Notes: generated by a model not told the origin, from the letters alone. A stretch of DNA of 64,000 nt from Moringa oleifera (GCA_021397835.1 JAJFZO010000396.1:3472001-3536000); one strand, 5' to 3'; positions 35,880 through 47,560 are shown, counted from the first letter of the stretch. Made by a program: numbers and translations.

Positions 35880-37500
35880 TTTACAAATTCCTAGTTTTTT
35901 GTCATCTAACTTTAACTGATATATTACCAATGTTGAATCTTGAAATATTTTTATATGTCACTTTCTTACTAATCACGACTCTTGAACTTGTCATACATCT
36001 TCATATTCTATCACATTATTGGTTAAGATAAAATCTAGTTGCGCCATAAATGGAAAATATTGCCCTTCCGAAGATTTAACAATAGCTCTAATACTATGTC
36101 TAAGTAAATTAAATGCTTTGTCAAATTACATTTGCCAATAGTTTTTATATTATTGCAGTTCTGTGGTTGTTGCCATTAAATCCTAATCAAGAAAATCAAA
36201 GTTTACTACTTGATAATCACCATAATCAAAGCCTACTAGAAATTTGAATATTGCACTACTCTTAATAGACTTCTAAGAGATATATATCAAATTAAACTTT
36301 GATAATAAAACTTGCCATTGAGCTAACCTTTTAGATAACAAGGTTTTTTAAAAAAGTATTTCTTGTGTCCAATTTGGCAATGATTTATGTCATAGGACTT
36401 AACAAGTATTCATGGAGCCTTTGTGCTACCTCAGATATTGCGCAATAAATCTTTTTAATAGGCAAATAATTAACCTCATAATTAGTAAATTTCATACTTA
36501 AACAATATATAACATACTTTTTCTTTTTTGAATCATCTTGTTGTTCTAATATGCATCCTAATGATCTTTTTATGCACTGTTAAATATAAAAAAAATATAA
36601 GTCTATGAACCATTGATGGCATCAATGCTAGTGGATTCATCGAATATGTTTGGATTTTGTCGAAGGCCTGTTGACACTTCTCTTTCCATTCCCTAGGTCA
36701 TTTTTCTTCAATAGTTTGAATATTAGTCACATACGTTCATCATTTGAGAAATGAATCTTGATATATAGTTAAGTCTGCCTAAAAATCCTTCAACTTTTTT
36801 AACTATTTTCAGCAGTGATAATTTCGAAATGGCTTTCACTTTATCAGGTTAACTATTTTTGGCGTGGTAATTTCTCAATGGCTTTCACTTTAATAGGATC
36901 CATTTTAATTCCTCGTTCATTGACCATGAATCCTAATAATTTTCCTAATCGTACTCCAAATGTGCATTTATTTAAATGTAACCTCATTTGTTTTGTCTTA
37001 ATCTTTTGAACAATTTACATAAATTTTTTACATGGGTTTCCTTTTTGTGAGATTTTGCTATCATATCATCTACATAGAGTTCAGTACTTTTGTACATCAT
37101 GTCATGAAAAAGTGTTACATTGCTCTTTATGTTGCTCCCATGTTTCTAAGCCCAAATGGCATCACTCTATTGAAAAATATACCATATATTATTATGAATG
37201 TTATCTTTTTCATATCTCTTAGAGCCATTATTATCTAATTATAACTCGAATAACTATCCATAGATAAGAATAATGCAAATCTTACTATGTTATCTGCTAA
37301 TATATCAATATGTAGTTAAGGAAAATTGTCTTTTGGGCTAGCCTGATCCAAATCTCTATAATCCATAGACATCCGTACACACTCATCTTTCTTTGGCACA
37401 GAAACAATGTTGGCGACCCATTCGAGGTATTTAGCCACTTTGATGAATCTAATTTCTGATTTTTTTTATGTCCTCTTTTATTTTTGTTACCACACCTTGT
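35880..37500 (-). pseudogene. Reverse transcriptase/RNase H region of the Tat-like element
   Basis: The minus strand encodes RT motifs in order. Near 37,420-37,340 is a degenerate 'SPTLFLCQRKMSVYG..WIIEIWIRLAQK' stretch, out of frame. 'VMPFGLRNMGATY' lies at about 37,160-37,120, and the catalytic motif YVDD at 37065-37076 inside ELYVDDMIAKS. 'RGIKMDPIKVKAI' follows at about 36,920-36,880. The RNase H part down to 35.9 kb is poorly preserved. RT copies element RNA into DNA. Many stops and a 50-bp tandem duplication at 36799-36898 make it inactive. Confidence 0.85.
36799..36898. repeat. 50-bp tandem duplication within the RT pseudogene
   Basis: Two adjacent copies (36799-36848 and 36849-36898) each begin 'ttaactatttt' and contain 'aatggctttcactttaat/cagg'. 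They differ at several positions, so the duplication is old. It disrupts the RT/RNase H region. Confidence 0.8.
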
Positions 37501-37659
37501 TTCATTTGTCAGAGCTTATGTTTAACTAGGGAACATTTTGATTTCAAGGGTAACTTATGCTCCGCTATAGTCCTATCAAGCCTTGACATGTCTTGTAAGA
37601 CCACGCAAATACATCCATGTGCTCTTATATTAACTTGGCTAATTCTATTTTATTTCTAG

Positions 37660-38430
37660 AGTCACTGTAGCACCTACTTTAACTTCCTTCTTATCTACCT
37701 CTATTCCCAAATTTATCATTTATGTTTCTTCTTTGTGAGGGCTTATTTGTTTTCTCTCTTGCTTAATCTACCAGAGATTTTCTAAGGGTATTTTATAGTC
37801 TTTTTCTTAGAATAAGAATCATTTTTTAAAATAATGTTTAGAGTTATTTGTCATCATATCAAATATTCCGGATAAAAGCATGCCTTATTTCTCTTAAAGC
37901 AAAATCTAAATATAAAGATATAAGGAAAAAGATGAAACAAAATAAGAAATTTTATTGATGTGATAAAGAAGTACATGAAGCACCAATGCAAATATCTAAT
38001 AGTCGTCTCCAATCTATCTGTTTTATACAACTTTACCATAAGATTGAGAATGATTTTTTATTTTGCTAACTCTAAACATAATTCAACTAGGTTATCCTCT
38101 AAATTCAAATCTACTATTAAAAATTGATTTGCATTACAAAACCCAGCAAATTTAAATATGTGGTGAAGGGTTTGTTATAATCAATTGGACTCGTCTCTTC
38201 TTCCCTATTGCTTCTCATATTTTTTCCTCTTTATTCTTTTCTTATCATCCCTTTATCGGCTTGTAGCCCAAGCCCAACTGATTTTTGTTTTTCATGACGT
38301 CCAATGCTTGGGCTATTCCTTGTAAGTTCTTTTCAAGTCCTTTCCTTACTTGGTAACCTTTTCCTAATAATTCGGTTAACTAGAAGATAATATTGCCAAA
38401 TAATTCTGGTTTCCAAGCCTAAATGCACTG
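37660..38430. other. Tat-like element, gap between protease and RT
   Basis: This AT-rich internal sequence of the minus-strand element probably holds the protease-RT linker. The 61-aa minus frame at 37854-38039 has no recognisable domain. Nothing else is identifiable. Confidence 0.4.
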
Positions 38431-39300
38431 TGTAGCATGCCAAATTTAAATGTTTAGAGTAAAGACTCATCTTGATTTGATGCTTAAACTAGGGATGTTC
38501 TTCTAATATTAATGCGACCAGAGTGTCTTTTACCTATATTATAATGAGTTGTTCCTTTATATCCATTTTCACTTTCTCATGTAGCATGAGGGAACTACTC
38601 TTGCAAAATGTATCCACAGTCTTCCTAGCAAGATGTTATACGATGAAAATATGTCCATCATCTAGAACTCAATTGAGTAGTAGATCGGACTTATCTTTAC
38701 CATAGGTCAATCACTTTTGAACAAGGCTACTAATTTCATCAAATATCTTTATAGTTTTAGAACTCCTTGCATATGATTGATATCCATTAGGAGTTCATCC
38801 AATGTGCATCATGGCATAACATTTAAGGATGACTTATTATCAATTAAGATCTTGAATATAATAATTCTTATACATTTGACCGAGACGTATAACACCTTTG
38901 TTGATCTTTTTTCTGTTTGGAGGCAATTTCATCATGATAGAAAGATATTAGATTATCTGTTGTGATATGTCCCATGAAATCTTCCATTTGGTTTGTAGGA
39001 GTCTAGCAAGATACTTAAGCATTCCTAACCACCTTCATTAATGCTTCCCTATGAGGCATAAAATTAAGTATCAACGACATAAGAGAGATTTTTGTAGGTG
39101 TTTTGCTCAATTCGTCTACCACACTGTACCTGTTGTGTTTGATGTATTTAAGAAATTTCATTGACTCTTTTTTTTGTCATTGGGTAAGGAATTTATTTTT
39201 TTAATTTCTCCTTTGGTTTTCCCACAGCCTGCACCTTGGTCATGTTGTTCTTTGGTTCAATGAGCTTATTTGCTACTTTAGCTAGTCTTTAGCATTCATC
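38430..39300 (-). pseudogene. Protease and upstream region of the Tat-like element
   Basis: Minus-strand translation gives 'MKFLKYIKHN', 'SVVDELSKTPTKISLMSLIL' and 'HREALMKVV' (39,180-39,020), then 'DNLISF' and 'DEI' (about 38,950) and a degraded aspartic-protease-like stretch ('SDLLLNSVLDDGHIFIV' near 38,680). Further down are 'VKMDIKEQLIIIQVKDTL' (about 38,560) and 'GLGYKPIKG' (about 38,270). The order matches the gag-protease junction and retropepsin of plant Tat/Ogre polyproteins. The catalytic triplet is not intact. The enzyme would have cut the polyprotein. Confidence 0.72.
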
Positions 39301-39368
39301 ATTCCTTATTACATGATTTACATCAACTATATTTGTCACTTCATTTTTTCAAACCACTGTTGTATCTC

Positions 39369-40155
39369 TATAAGCTTTTTACCTATGGGTGGTATGGTGG
39401 CACGGTGAAGGAGTGACATGGATACCTATTAAGGCCTCAGCCTAGGTGATACCATGGATAACATCACGAGCAAGTGTTGGCACATGATTAGAGCTGCTCA
39501 AAGGAGTAGCCAAGTTGCCATGGGTGTGTGACGAGTCCTTGACGCATGGGTCATGAGAGCTGGCTCATGAGCATTGGATATGGTGCGAGGCACTTAGCAA
39601 GCAAGCGAGCAAAACACCTGTAAATAAGAGACATGGGCTCGCATTGCCACCAAATCGAGCACACACGCGAGCATGACGCAGTTAAGGTGTGCTTGATTGG
39701 CTTAGCCCATGCGATTAGTAGTAGTTAGTAGCAGTTAGTAGCAGTTACCACTAGTTGAAGTCACTTGCAAAGAGTGGGACACTTGTCGCAGAGAGTGAAG
39801 CCAAGGTTGCATGCTTAGCCAGCTTAGTGAAAATGGAACCACATTACTTTAGGGTGGTTGGGGTGTCAACCCCTAAGTTTTGTAGCCTATATAATTCCAC
39901 AAGTAGAATCATCAAAGGTAATGTGATATCCTATCTGTTTAGAGTGTATTTTTCTTATTCATAAATGAAAAGGTTAGGATTGGTTCTCGTAAACATTGGT
40001 GTCTCTCTTTTACTCTCTTTCGTGTGCATGTGTATGGGTTTTTGGTATAAGCATACTTATTATTGTGTGTATTCGAAGAGGATTGGTTTACGAGTTAGAT
40101 GTCACTCGTGTTATGACTTGATGAGAAATCGATCTTAGACCTCAATTATGTGACA
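39369..40155 (+). repeat. 5' LTR of the chromovirus
   Basis: It starts TATAAGCT (ancestral TG mutated to TA) and ends TGTGACA. It pairs along its length with 44124-44887: shared blocks include 'ggtggcacg', 'gttggcacatgattagag', 'tggtgcgaggcacttagcaa', 'ttttgtagcctatataattc' and 'tcgatcttagacctcaa'. It has an extra 'tttttacctatggg' segment near its start relative to the 3' copy. 'Ctatataattc' (about 39887) is a possible TATA box and 'ataaatgaaaagg' (about 39962) a possible poly(A)/R region. Confidence 0.9.
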
Positions 40156-40158
40156 ACT

Positions 40159-40170
40159 TGGTATCAAAGC
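40159..40170 (+). promoter_or_regulatory. Primer binding site (initiator Met tRNA type)
   Basis: TGGTATCAAAGC lies three bases after the 5' LTR. It matches the plant retroelement PBS TGGTATCAGAGC, complementary to the 3' end of initiator methionine tRNA, with one G to A change. Confidence 0.88.
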
Positions 40171-40204
40171 TAGATTGTGGTTGCAACTTGGGTTGGTTGC
40201 AATA

Positions 40205-41215
40205 AATGAGATAAAAGAAAGGCTTACCCATTTGGAGGATTTTGTGGGTGCTCTTCAAAGTGATGATGCTACGACTCTTACTATTCAAGCCGAAGGGCAT
40301 ATCAAGTAGCTGAGAGTGGCCCATAATGTTTTGGCTAAAATATGAAGAGATGTAGATGTCCGCTTCGCATTTGTCATGGAAGATCTTGTGTCTTTGACAG
40401 ATTTGATAAGGGGAAGGGATAAAGATTTAGGGGATGAGTTCTCTTTGCTGAAAAAGGTTGTGATAAACCTCTTAAGGCAAGGTGAAAGTGGCTCATCCAA
40501 AATAAAAGTCCCCCAGCTAAAATCCTTCGATGGCAATTGAAACTCCAAATAGCTCAAAAATATTTTATAGGGCATAAAGCACTATTTTAAAGCTGCTCTC
40601 GTCTTATAGGAAGAATAAGTGACGATCACGAGGATGTATTTGCAAAGGGATGCAAAACTCTAGTGGCGAACTTGGATGAAGGATGATGCTAATGCGAGGA
40701 GGCTAAAGATTGAAATGTGGGATGCATTGAAAAAGGAAATGAAGGATCAATTCCTTCCTTGTAACACTGCTTGGGGTTGCAAGGGAATCCCATAAAAAAC
40801 TAAAGCACTCGAGTTCTTTGCAAAAATATGTAAAGAAATTTAGCTCTTTGTTGGTAGACATCAAGAATAAGATAAAATGTTTAACTCCTTATCCGAACTA
40901 CAACCTTGGGAGCAGGCTAAGTTACGGAGGCAAGTAGTGGGAGACTTTCGAGTGCAATTACTAATGCTGAGAAACTTATAGATTTCAAGTATGTTGTTGT
41001 GTCTAATTCACATGGTGGGAAAAATAAAAATGATGGTGGAAGGAAAAATCAGAAGGCCTCTGGTCATAAGGATGGCAAGAAGCTAATGGTAGTAAGAAAG
41101 ACAATGGTAGGAATAAGAAGGGTGATGATAAGTCCTCTTCACAAAACAAAGAAAAGAATCCTATGGGATGCTTCATATGTGGCAGACCACACATGAATAG
41201 AGAGTGCCTAAAAAG
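40205..41215 (+). pseudogene. gag of the chromovirus
   Basis: Across shifts and stops the plus strand reads 'LNKLEE' (about 40225), 'DLVSLTDLIRGRDKDLGDEF' (about 40385), 'KIKVPQLKSFDGN' (about 40502), 'HYFKAAL', 'VTITRMYLQRDAKLWW' (about 40620) and 'LKKEMKDQFLPCNTAW' (about 40730). This is the retrotransposon capsid domain. A CCHC zinc knuckle of form CX2CX3HX4C (CFICGRPHMNREC) lies at 41169-41207 in another frame. Gag packages element RNA in virus-like particles. Frameshifts separate the capsid part, the basic linker (40,999-41,150) and the zinc knuckle. Confidence 0.88.
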
Positions 41216-41319
41216 GGAGAAATTAAGTACTTTGATATCATAAAATGAGGATGAGAACTCGAATGAAGTGCCTTCTCAAGTAAACCTTTGCCAACTATTA
41301 TCGTTGGAGTCTTGAAAGA

Positions 41320-42650
41320 ATTCTCAGATACTATCCCCCTAAATTACCAAAAGAATTACCATCGAGGAAGGCAATTGATCATGAAATCGAGTTAGAATCG
41401 AGAGCTAGGCCACCAGTTAAAGCTCTTTACAGAATGTCTCCATTAGAATTGGTTGAACTGAGCAAGCAACGTTATGAACTGTTGCGAGCTAGTCTTATTC
41501 AGCTTTCAAAAGCTTTATATGGTGCACCAGTCTTATTTCAAAAGAAACAAGATGGATCCTTGAGGATGTGTGTGGACTATCAAGCTTTGAACAAAATGAT
41601 AGTGAAGAATAAGTATCGTGTCTGGATGTGGCTGACTTGTTCGATTGGTTGTCTAAGGCATCTTATTTCATAAAGTTGGACTTCGGTCTAGGTATTAACA
41701 AGGATCAAGGTGGGGGATGAGCCAAAGACAATATGTATGACTAGGTATAAGTCCTATGAATTCCTTATGATGCCTTTCAGATTAACTAGTGCTCGTGCCA
41801 TATTTTGTAATTTAATGAATGATGTACCATATCAATTTTTGATAAATTTATGGCTATTTATTTGGATGACATTGTGGTGTATAGTGAATCATTGGCTAAA
41901 CATATGATCACTTAAGAGTTGTCTTTTTCTAATCTAATGGAATATAAGCTTTATGTGAAAAAGGATAAATGTGAATTTTGTTGCCAAGAAGTGCATTTCT
42001 TAGGGCCTTGTGTCGGCAAGGGCTAAATTAAAATGAATGAATGAAAAGCATAAGCCATTATAGATTGGCCTATGCCAACGAAGATCTTTGAGTTACTATC
42101 ATTCCTTGGGTTGATTAATTGTTGTAGGAAATTCATCAAAGGATACTCGAAGAAAGTGAACCTTTGACGAATTTGCTCAAGAAAGAACAAGCTTGGTGCT
42201 GGACAGATGCTTGTTAGGATGCTTTTGAGAACTGAAGACAATAGTGTCTTCGAAGCCTATTTTGGACTTACTAAATTTCTAGAAACCCTTTGAAATACAA
42301 ACAAATGCTTTGGATAGGGTCATTAGAGGGGTCCTAGTGCAAGAAGGCACCCTATTGCTTTGAGAGTTGAAAGTTAAAGGATGTGGAGTAGGGGTATTTA
42401 GTTCATGAAAAAGAGATGGCTACTATGGTGCATTACCTAGTTATGCGGAGGCACTACTTGCTAGGTACGAAGTTTACAGTAATGACATATAGTGTGGCAA
42501 ACACTTAATTCAAGACCGAAAAGAAGTTGACTCTCAGACAAGTACTTCGTCAAGAATTCCTTACTGAGTTTGATTTTATGTGGCTACACAAACTTGGTAG
42601 ATAGTATCAGATGGCAGATGCTTTAAGCAAAAAAGAGATTGAAGCTTATG
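41320..42650 (+). pseudogene. Reverse transcriptase/RNase H of the chromovirus
   Basis: 41434-41630 gives '[11 protein letters not shown]', '[20 protein letters not shown]' and '[11 protein letters not shown]', the RT N-terminal fingers. Then 'YEFLMMPFRLTSA' (about 41755) and the catalytic motif YLDD (41859-41870, in AIYLDDIVVYSES), followed by 'CEFC' and 'VHFLG'. RNase H remnants include 'RVIRGVLVQEGT' (about 42315), 'SRKLKD'-like and 'RHYLLGTKFTVMT' (about 42450), 'EFLTEFDF' and 'MADALSKKEIEAYV' (about 42610). The catalytic YLDD triplets are intact but lie in short blocks separated by stops and shifts. Confidence 0.9.
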
Positions 42651-42679
42651 TTACAGTATTGTTCTCAGTGCAAGCAACA

Positions 42680-44080
42680 TTGAGTGATTTAGTTAAAGAA
42701 TAGTCTCACTTTGACTCAAGTTATATAAAGCTTAAGCAATACGTTTTAGAGAGTTTAGTGTGAAAGTATTGGCCAAAAGATGACTTACCATATGCCAAGG
42801 GCAGTAAGCTATTTTTACCAAGCGATGGTGGCTTGAGGCTAGAGTTACTTAAAAAAACCAATGACCCTCAATAGGCTAGTCACCTAAGAGTGGGAAGAAT
42901 GATGGCTTTGCTGGGAAAGTCATATTTTGGCCAAAGATGGAAGAGGATGTCGAGTCCTATGTTAAGATTTGTTTCATGTGCCAATAAGAGAAGATCGAAA
43001 GAAAGAAAGAGGCAGGATTGTTGTATCCGTTGCCTATTCTAGAGAAACCATGGCAATATATCTTCGTGGACTTCATTATGGGTTTTTCAAAGGTGAAAGA
43101 TATAAGATTAATCCTTATGGTGGTTGATCGTTCCATTAAGTATGCTATTTTCATTGTTCCACCATAGGCCTGTCTAGCAGAGATTATGACTGAGCTAATC
43201 ATAAAAAATGTGGTGAAGTATTTTAGGTTACTTGAGGACATAATTAGTGATAGAGACTCACGGTTCACAAGTCAGTTTTGGACTACTCTTTCAACATGAT
43301 GGGGTCAGAATTGAATTTCTTCACTACTAACCATCCTCAAATAGATGGCCAGACCAAGTGAGTGAACCAATTATTTGAGGAATACCTGAGACACTATGTT
43401 ACTGCTAGCTAAAGAAATTTTTTGGACTTCTTAGACGTTGCTCAGTTCTACTATAATGTCCATCGTTGCTCAGCTATGAAGATAAGCCTAGCGAAGGTAG
43501 TTTTTAGAAGGCAGCACTATCCAGTAGCTTATCAGTTTGCTCGGGATAAAACATAACTAGTGGAGTAGGCCCACAATAGTTTTTCTAAGGCAGTCAAACG
43601 AATGGAAAAGTATGCTGATGAAAAGAAAAGGGACTTAGAGTTTAATATGGGGCACAAAGTGATGTTGAAGCTAACCCCGCAAATCTAGAAGAAGGTCATA
43701 GATAAGAGATATCATAAAGGGCTTGTACAAAAGTATGATGATCCATTTGAAGTAGTCAATAAAATAGGCAATGTGGCTTATAGATTGCAGCTACATGAAT
43801 GATTCAAGGTATATCTAACATTTCATATTAGGTTCTTAAAGAAATATCATGAAGATGCTAATGCAGATTAGGTGAAAGTAAAAAAAGCTCCCCCAACGAT
43901 CCGAAAATACTTTGACAAGGACCTAACTAAGATCCTTGATCATAGGACGGTTAGGGGGAGCAAGAAGAACAGACATATAGAATACTTAATGTGATTCCAT
44001 GGAGAAGAATAAGCTGATGCTATGTAGGAAAAGACAGTGACCTTTTGGCAGTTTGAAGATAAAATCAAAACTTATCTAGA
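42680..44080 (+). pseudogene. Integrase with C-terminal chromodomain
   Basis: It reads 'SYFWPKMEEDVESYVKICFMC' (about 42925, zinc-finger cysteines), 'KKEAGLLYPLPILEKPWQYI' (about 43005), 'MVVDRSIKYAIFIVPP' (about 43120) and 'DIISDRDSRFTSQFWTTL' (about 43240, with a core Asp). 'TNHPQ.DGQT'-like and 'EEYLRHYV' blocks follow. Near the end is a chromodomain: 'APPTI' (about 43893), 'DHRTVRGSKKNRHIEYLM' and 'VTFWQFEDKIKTYLE' (44038-44082). In chromoviruses this domain directs integration toward particular chromatin. Stops interrupt it throughout. Confidence 0.88.
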
Positions 44081-44123
44081 AGTGTTTCTACAAGGACGTG
44101 AGACTTTTTTGGTGGTGGTGGTT

Positions 44124-44887
44124 TGCAAGCTCGCGTGGTGGCACGATGAAGGCATGGCATGGATGCTCATCGGGGCTCCAATGCAAGTGATGCCATGGGT
44201 AGCATCACGAACCGATGTTGGCACATGATTAGAGTTACTCAAGGAAGTAACCAACTCGCCATAAGTGTCTGGTAAGTCCTTGATGCGTAGTCATAAGAGA
44301 TGGCTCATGGGGATCAGACATGGTGCGAGGCACTTAGCAAGCGGGCAAGCAGAATGCCAATAAATAATATACATGGGCTCATGTTGGCATTAGATCTAGC
44401 AAGCACACAAGCTTGACGCACCCACGATGCATTTGGTTGGCTTAACCCATGTGGTTGGTAGCAGTTATTAGCGATTACCATTAGTAGGAGGCACTTGCAA
44501 AGGGTAGGACACTTATCATGGAGAGTTAAAACCAAGGCTACATGCTTCGCGAGTTTAGTGGGGATGGAACCACATTACCTTGAAGTAGTTGGGGGTGTCA
44601 ACCACCAAGTTTTGTAGCCTATATAATTCTACAGGTAGAGTCATTAATGGTAGTGTGATGTCCAACCGTATTTAAAGTGTATTTTCCTTGCTTATAAATG
44701 AAAAGGTTAGGATTGGTTCTATAAACATTAGTGTCTCTCTTTTACTCTATCTCGCATACATGTGTGTGGGTTTTTAGTTTAAACATGCTTAATATTGTGT
44801 GTATTCAAAGAGGATTAGTTAACAGGTTAGGGGTCACTTGTGCCATCACTCGGTGAGAAGTCGATCTTAGACCTCAACCTTGTGACA
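44124..44887 (+). repeat. 3' LTR of the chromovirus
   Basis: It starts TGCAAGCT, ends TGTGACA, and aligns with the 5' LTR. It is preceded by a G-rich 'ggtggtggtgg' stretch where a polypurine tract is expected, now interrupted by T. The target duplication ATCTC follows at 44888-44892. Confidence 0.9.
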
Positions 44888-47560
44888 ATCTCCATGGTAC
44901 CATATGATTGTCCTTTTAAGGAATAAATGCATGCACTTTGATGACAACCTTTGGTTTCTTAGCTTTTGTGATTGTGGAAGCATGTATCTTGACCTTAAAA
45001 ATGAGTAGTTTAGTGCCTTTAACCATTCTTATATCATAAATACCATTGCCCATTTCTACCATGTTGATTTGATGTGTTTCATGTGTGGACAATGGGTTGT
45101 TGGCCACATTGGGGCTATTCTATCTTTGAATCATAAGACTCAATAGTCCAGCAATGATTGGACTTTGTATTTGAAGACCATGCAATTCTTGCTGTCATGC
45201 CTCACTGCCCCATTATGGTATTTATATGTGGCATTGGCATTATACCATTTCGGGTATCAAAGCTGGAGTGGCTTCATAAATAATAAGGTAACCAATTTTG
45301 CCTCCAATAGTTGGGGATATAATTAGACCTGACCGCGGTTCAGTTCAAACCGATGAACCGAACCGTAACTTTAAGGTTTTGAATCGAACCGGAACCGGTA
45401 TAAACGGTTTCGGTTTTAAACCGTAATCGAAACTATTTTGAAAATGGTTCGGTTACGGTTCATATAAATTTTGAACCGGAACCGAAATCAGCGGTTCAAA
45501 ACCGATGGTTTTGGTTCGGTTTTTAATTAAATTAATTTTTAAAATATTAAAAATTTTAATTTAAAAATTAATTTTAAAAATAATTTTAATTTTAAAATAT
45601 ATATTTCAATAAAAGTATGATTATTTTTATTTTTAATTTTATTAAAAATTTAAAATAAAAATAAAAATACTATATTTATAATTAAAATATAAACCAAAAC
45701 CAAAACCGAACCGAAACTTGAACCATATATGAACCGAAACCTGAACCACTTTTGAACCAGACCTTAACCGGAACCGCAACTTAACAGTTTCGATTTCGAT
45801 TCATTCTAATTATGAATCTTGAACCGACGGTTCGGAACCAAAACCGAACCGAACCCGAACCCGAACCGTGGTCAGGTCTAGATACAACTCTAAATATGTG
45901 TAGGGTATAGGCATGATAGCTACTATCTATCTTTACGGCCTTTGTTGTGTTGAATCATTGTCCACATTAACTACATTCCCTTGAGGAGCCTTGTATATTA
46001 AATCTAAAGGTTTAGATATAAAGTTGGCTTCCCTTTCTTTCTTCTTTAGAGCAAATGTTTTCTTTTAGTGAGTGGGATCTTCCAATCTTCTCATTCGATT
46101 AGTATTTTTAATGAATTCCCTTATTTGCACAATGCCAATGAATTTTTTCCCTATCATTATGATTAGCCTTTAGTAGAATAGCGCCTTCATGTTCCGATGA
46201 AAGTCTTAGATAATACCATTCTAGTAAGGCAAGGTTATACTTTGGCCACGACTTCTCTCCATTGTTAGGTATATTCTTAATTCGAATGTCTTATTCCCTA
46301 CCTTGCTCATGTTTTGTAAGATTATCTTGTTGGGAGCTAGCTCTTCTATGTGTTGATAATGGTTCAAGAAGGTTATAGCCAATCTCTCCCACTTTGTGTT
46401 TTTGGTACTTTTAGGTTTGCATACTAATTAATCCAATGTTTCTTCTTTCAAAGTGTTCTGAAAGTAATTATTAATAACTTTTGGCTACTTTTAGAACCAT
46501 GCATCTTATGCAAGTATACCCTAAGATGCGTTCATGGATATTTAGTGTCATCATATCTATCAAATTCGTCCACTTTGAATTAGGGGGAATGACCAGCCCA
46601 AGGATTAAGCTTAAATCTATAATGTCGATTCCCTTGTGTTTTTTATCCCTTGACATTCTTTTACTTCCTCTGTTAGGAATTTAATTTTATAAGCATCTTC
46701 TAATTGACATCGTTGGCTCTTGTATGCGTTTCAATTTCTATGAGATATTCAACATCCAATATGTTAATAGGATTAACGATCTTGCTCAATTCATTGCTGC
46801 TCTATTATCCACAAACGACATCTGCCCCTTTAACTATTGAGGCATTTCTTGACACTTCTGTTAGGCTGAACTTACTAGTTAGAAAATGAAAGGTTATTTC
46901 CCATTTTTTCATTCTAGTACTTCTTTTTCAATGGATTTTCCTCTCATGAGCCCCTCTATGGATTTCATAGTTTTTTTTTTTTTTTTGTATTGTTTACCTA
47001 TGGAATTTAGAGGTCCATATAGTTTTATAGTATTTCATTTTGCATCTCTGTTTAGGCCGGTGCTATTTCTACCTAAGCGGCCTTGATCGATCTTGGCATT
47101 ATAATCTTCCATATTTTCTTGTAATGAGGCCTTTGATTGAGTGTTACTTTCCTTTATGACCAAACATTTCTTCACTTTCCTTATTATAATGTCTATTGAA
47201 AGTTTTTAATTTATTTTGGTCAATATGCATGAAGATGCTATGCTAGAAATTCATTTTTTTAAAGAAAATATTTTTATCAATTTCCTCAAAAACAATCAAT
47301 ATTTCACATTTGGTTCGTAGTTGAAGAAATGTACTTTTTGATATATGAGTAAGATCTAGTTATAAAAACTTTTATATCTTCAAGTTGTCTATGTTTGAGA
47401 GGATTCTAATGATTACAGATTTCTCCATACATATCATGGCTATCTGAGTTGCTAACTCTACTTGTACCCCTAGAATGTCGAGATTCTCTATTATTCTTGG
47501 TCTTGGCACCATTTGAAGCAAATCTCTTTAGCTTTATTTCTTCAAACTTTGGCATTCATC
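44888..47560 (-). pseudogene. gag region of the Tat-like element
   Basis: Minus-strand motifs in order: 'QWREVVAKV' (about 46,240), 'CQCHI' and 'MGQ' fragments of a zinc-knuckle-like spacer (about 45,250), 'SPNVANNPLSTHE' and 'HQINMVE' (45,110-45,050), and 'KPKVVIKVHAFIP' then 'KDNHMVPW' up to the chromovirus insertion (44,890). The 'PNVxxNPLPxH..NMVE' and 'VIKVPxPFP' patterns are characteristic of plant Tat/Ogre-type polyproteins between capsid and protease. The hAT-like MITE interrupts it at 45324-45880. N-terminal parts beyond 47.1 kb are uncertain. Confidence 0.75.
45324..45880. mobile_element. hAT-like MITE (non-autonomous DNA transposon), 557 bp
   Basis: The terminal inverted repeats are TAGACCTGACCGCGGTTC on the left and GAACCGTGGTCAGGTCTA on the right, differing at one base. 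They are extended by long arms of 'aaccgaacc/ggttcggtt' (about 190 bp each) around an AT-rich core (45530-45690). The flanking 8 bp are GATATAAT (45316-45323) and GATACAAC (45881-45888), an 8-bp duplication with two C/T differences. An 8-bp duplication with TAG..CTG termini is the hAT signature. There is no coding capacity. It sits inside the Tat-like gag. Confidence 0.9.

Larger units (their letters stand above)
39369..44887 (+). mobile_element. Chromovirus (Ty3/gypsy) with both LTRs, nested in the Tat-like element
   Basis: Two LTRs (39369-40155 and 44124-44887) flank gag, RT/RNase H, integrase and a chromodomain in Ty3/gypsy order, with a PBS at 40159-40170. The 5-bp sequence ATCTC stands immediately outside each end (39364-39368 and 44888-44892), a target-site duplication. 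Removing the element and one copy of the duplication reconnects the host element's gag/protease frame (Val-Pro-Trp before the gap, Arg-Tyr-Asn-Ser after it), so the ends are well defined. Length is about 5.5 kb. The 5' LTR begins TA instead of TG. LTR divergence and many stops show it is old and inactive. The family is a chromovirus, perhaps Galadriel-like. Confidence 0.92.
34540..47560 (-). mobile_element. Tat/Ogre-like Ty3/gypsy retrotransposon, decayed, with two nested insertions
   Basis: On the minus strand the order from high to low coordinates is gag (47.1-44.9 kb), protease (39.2-38.4), reverse transcriptase and RNase H (37.5-35.9) and integrase (35.5-34.54). This is the Ty3/gypsy order, and protein motifs resemble the plant Tat/Ogre group. 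The element is interrupted by the chromovirus at 39369-44887 and by the MITE at 45324-45880. Every frame has stops and shifts, so it is defective. LTRs were not recognised; the upstream end is probably between 47.6 and 50 kb and the downstream end near 34.2-34.5 kb. Confidence 0.8.

Noticed and set aside
39390..39394. TGGTA as target-site duplication of the chromovirus (also at 44895-44899)
   Set aside because: The LTR homology extends further left, to TATAAGCT/TGCAAGCT, and the bases before the right-hand TGGTA belong to the host element's Val-Pro-Trp codons. ATCTC fits both ends and restores the host frame, so it is preferred.
40999..41196. 65-aa plus-strand and 63-aa minus-strand open frames
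   Set aside because: They are frames through the lysine-rich linker of the chromovirus gag, next to its zinc knuckle, and not separate genes.
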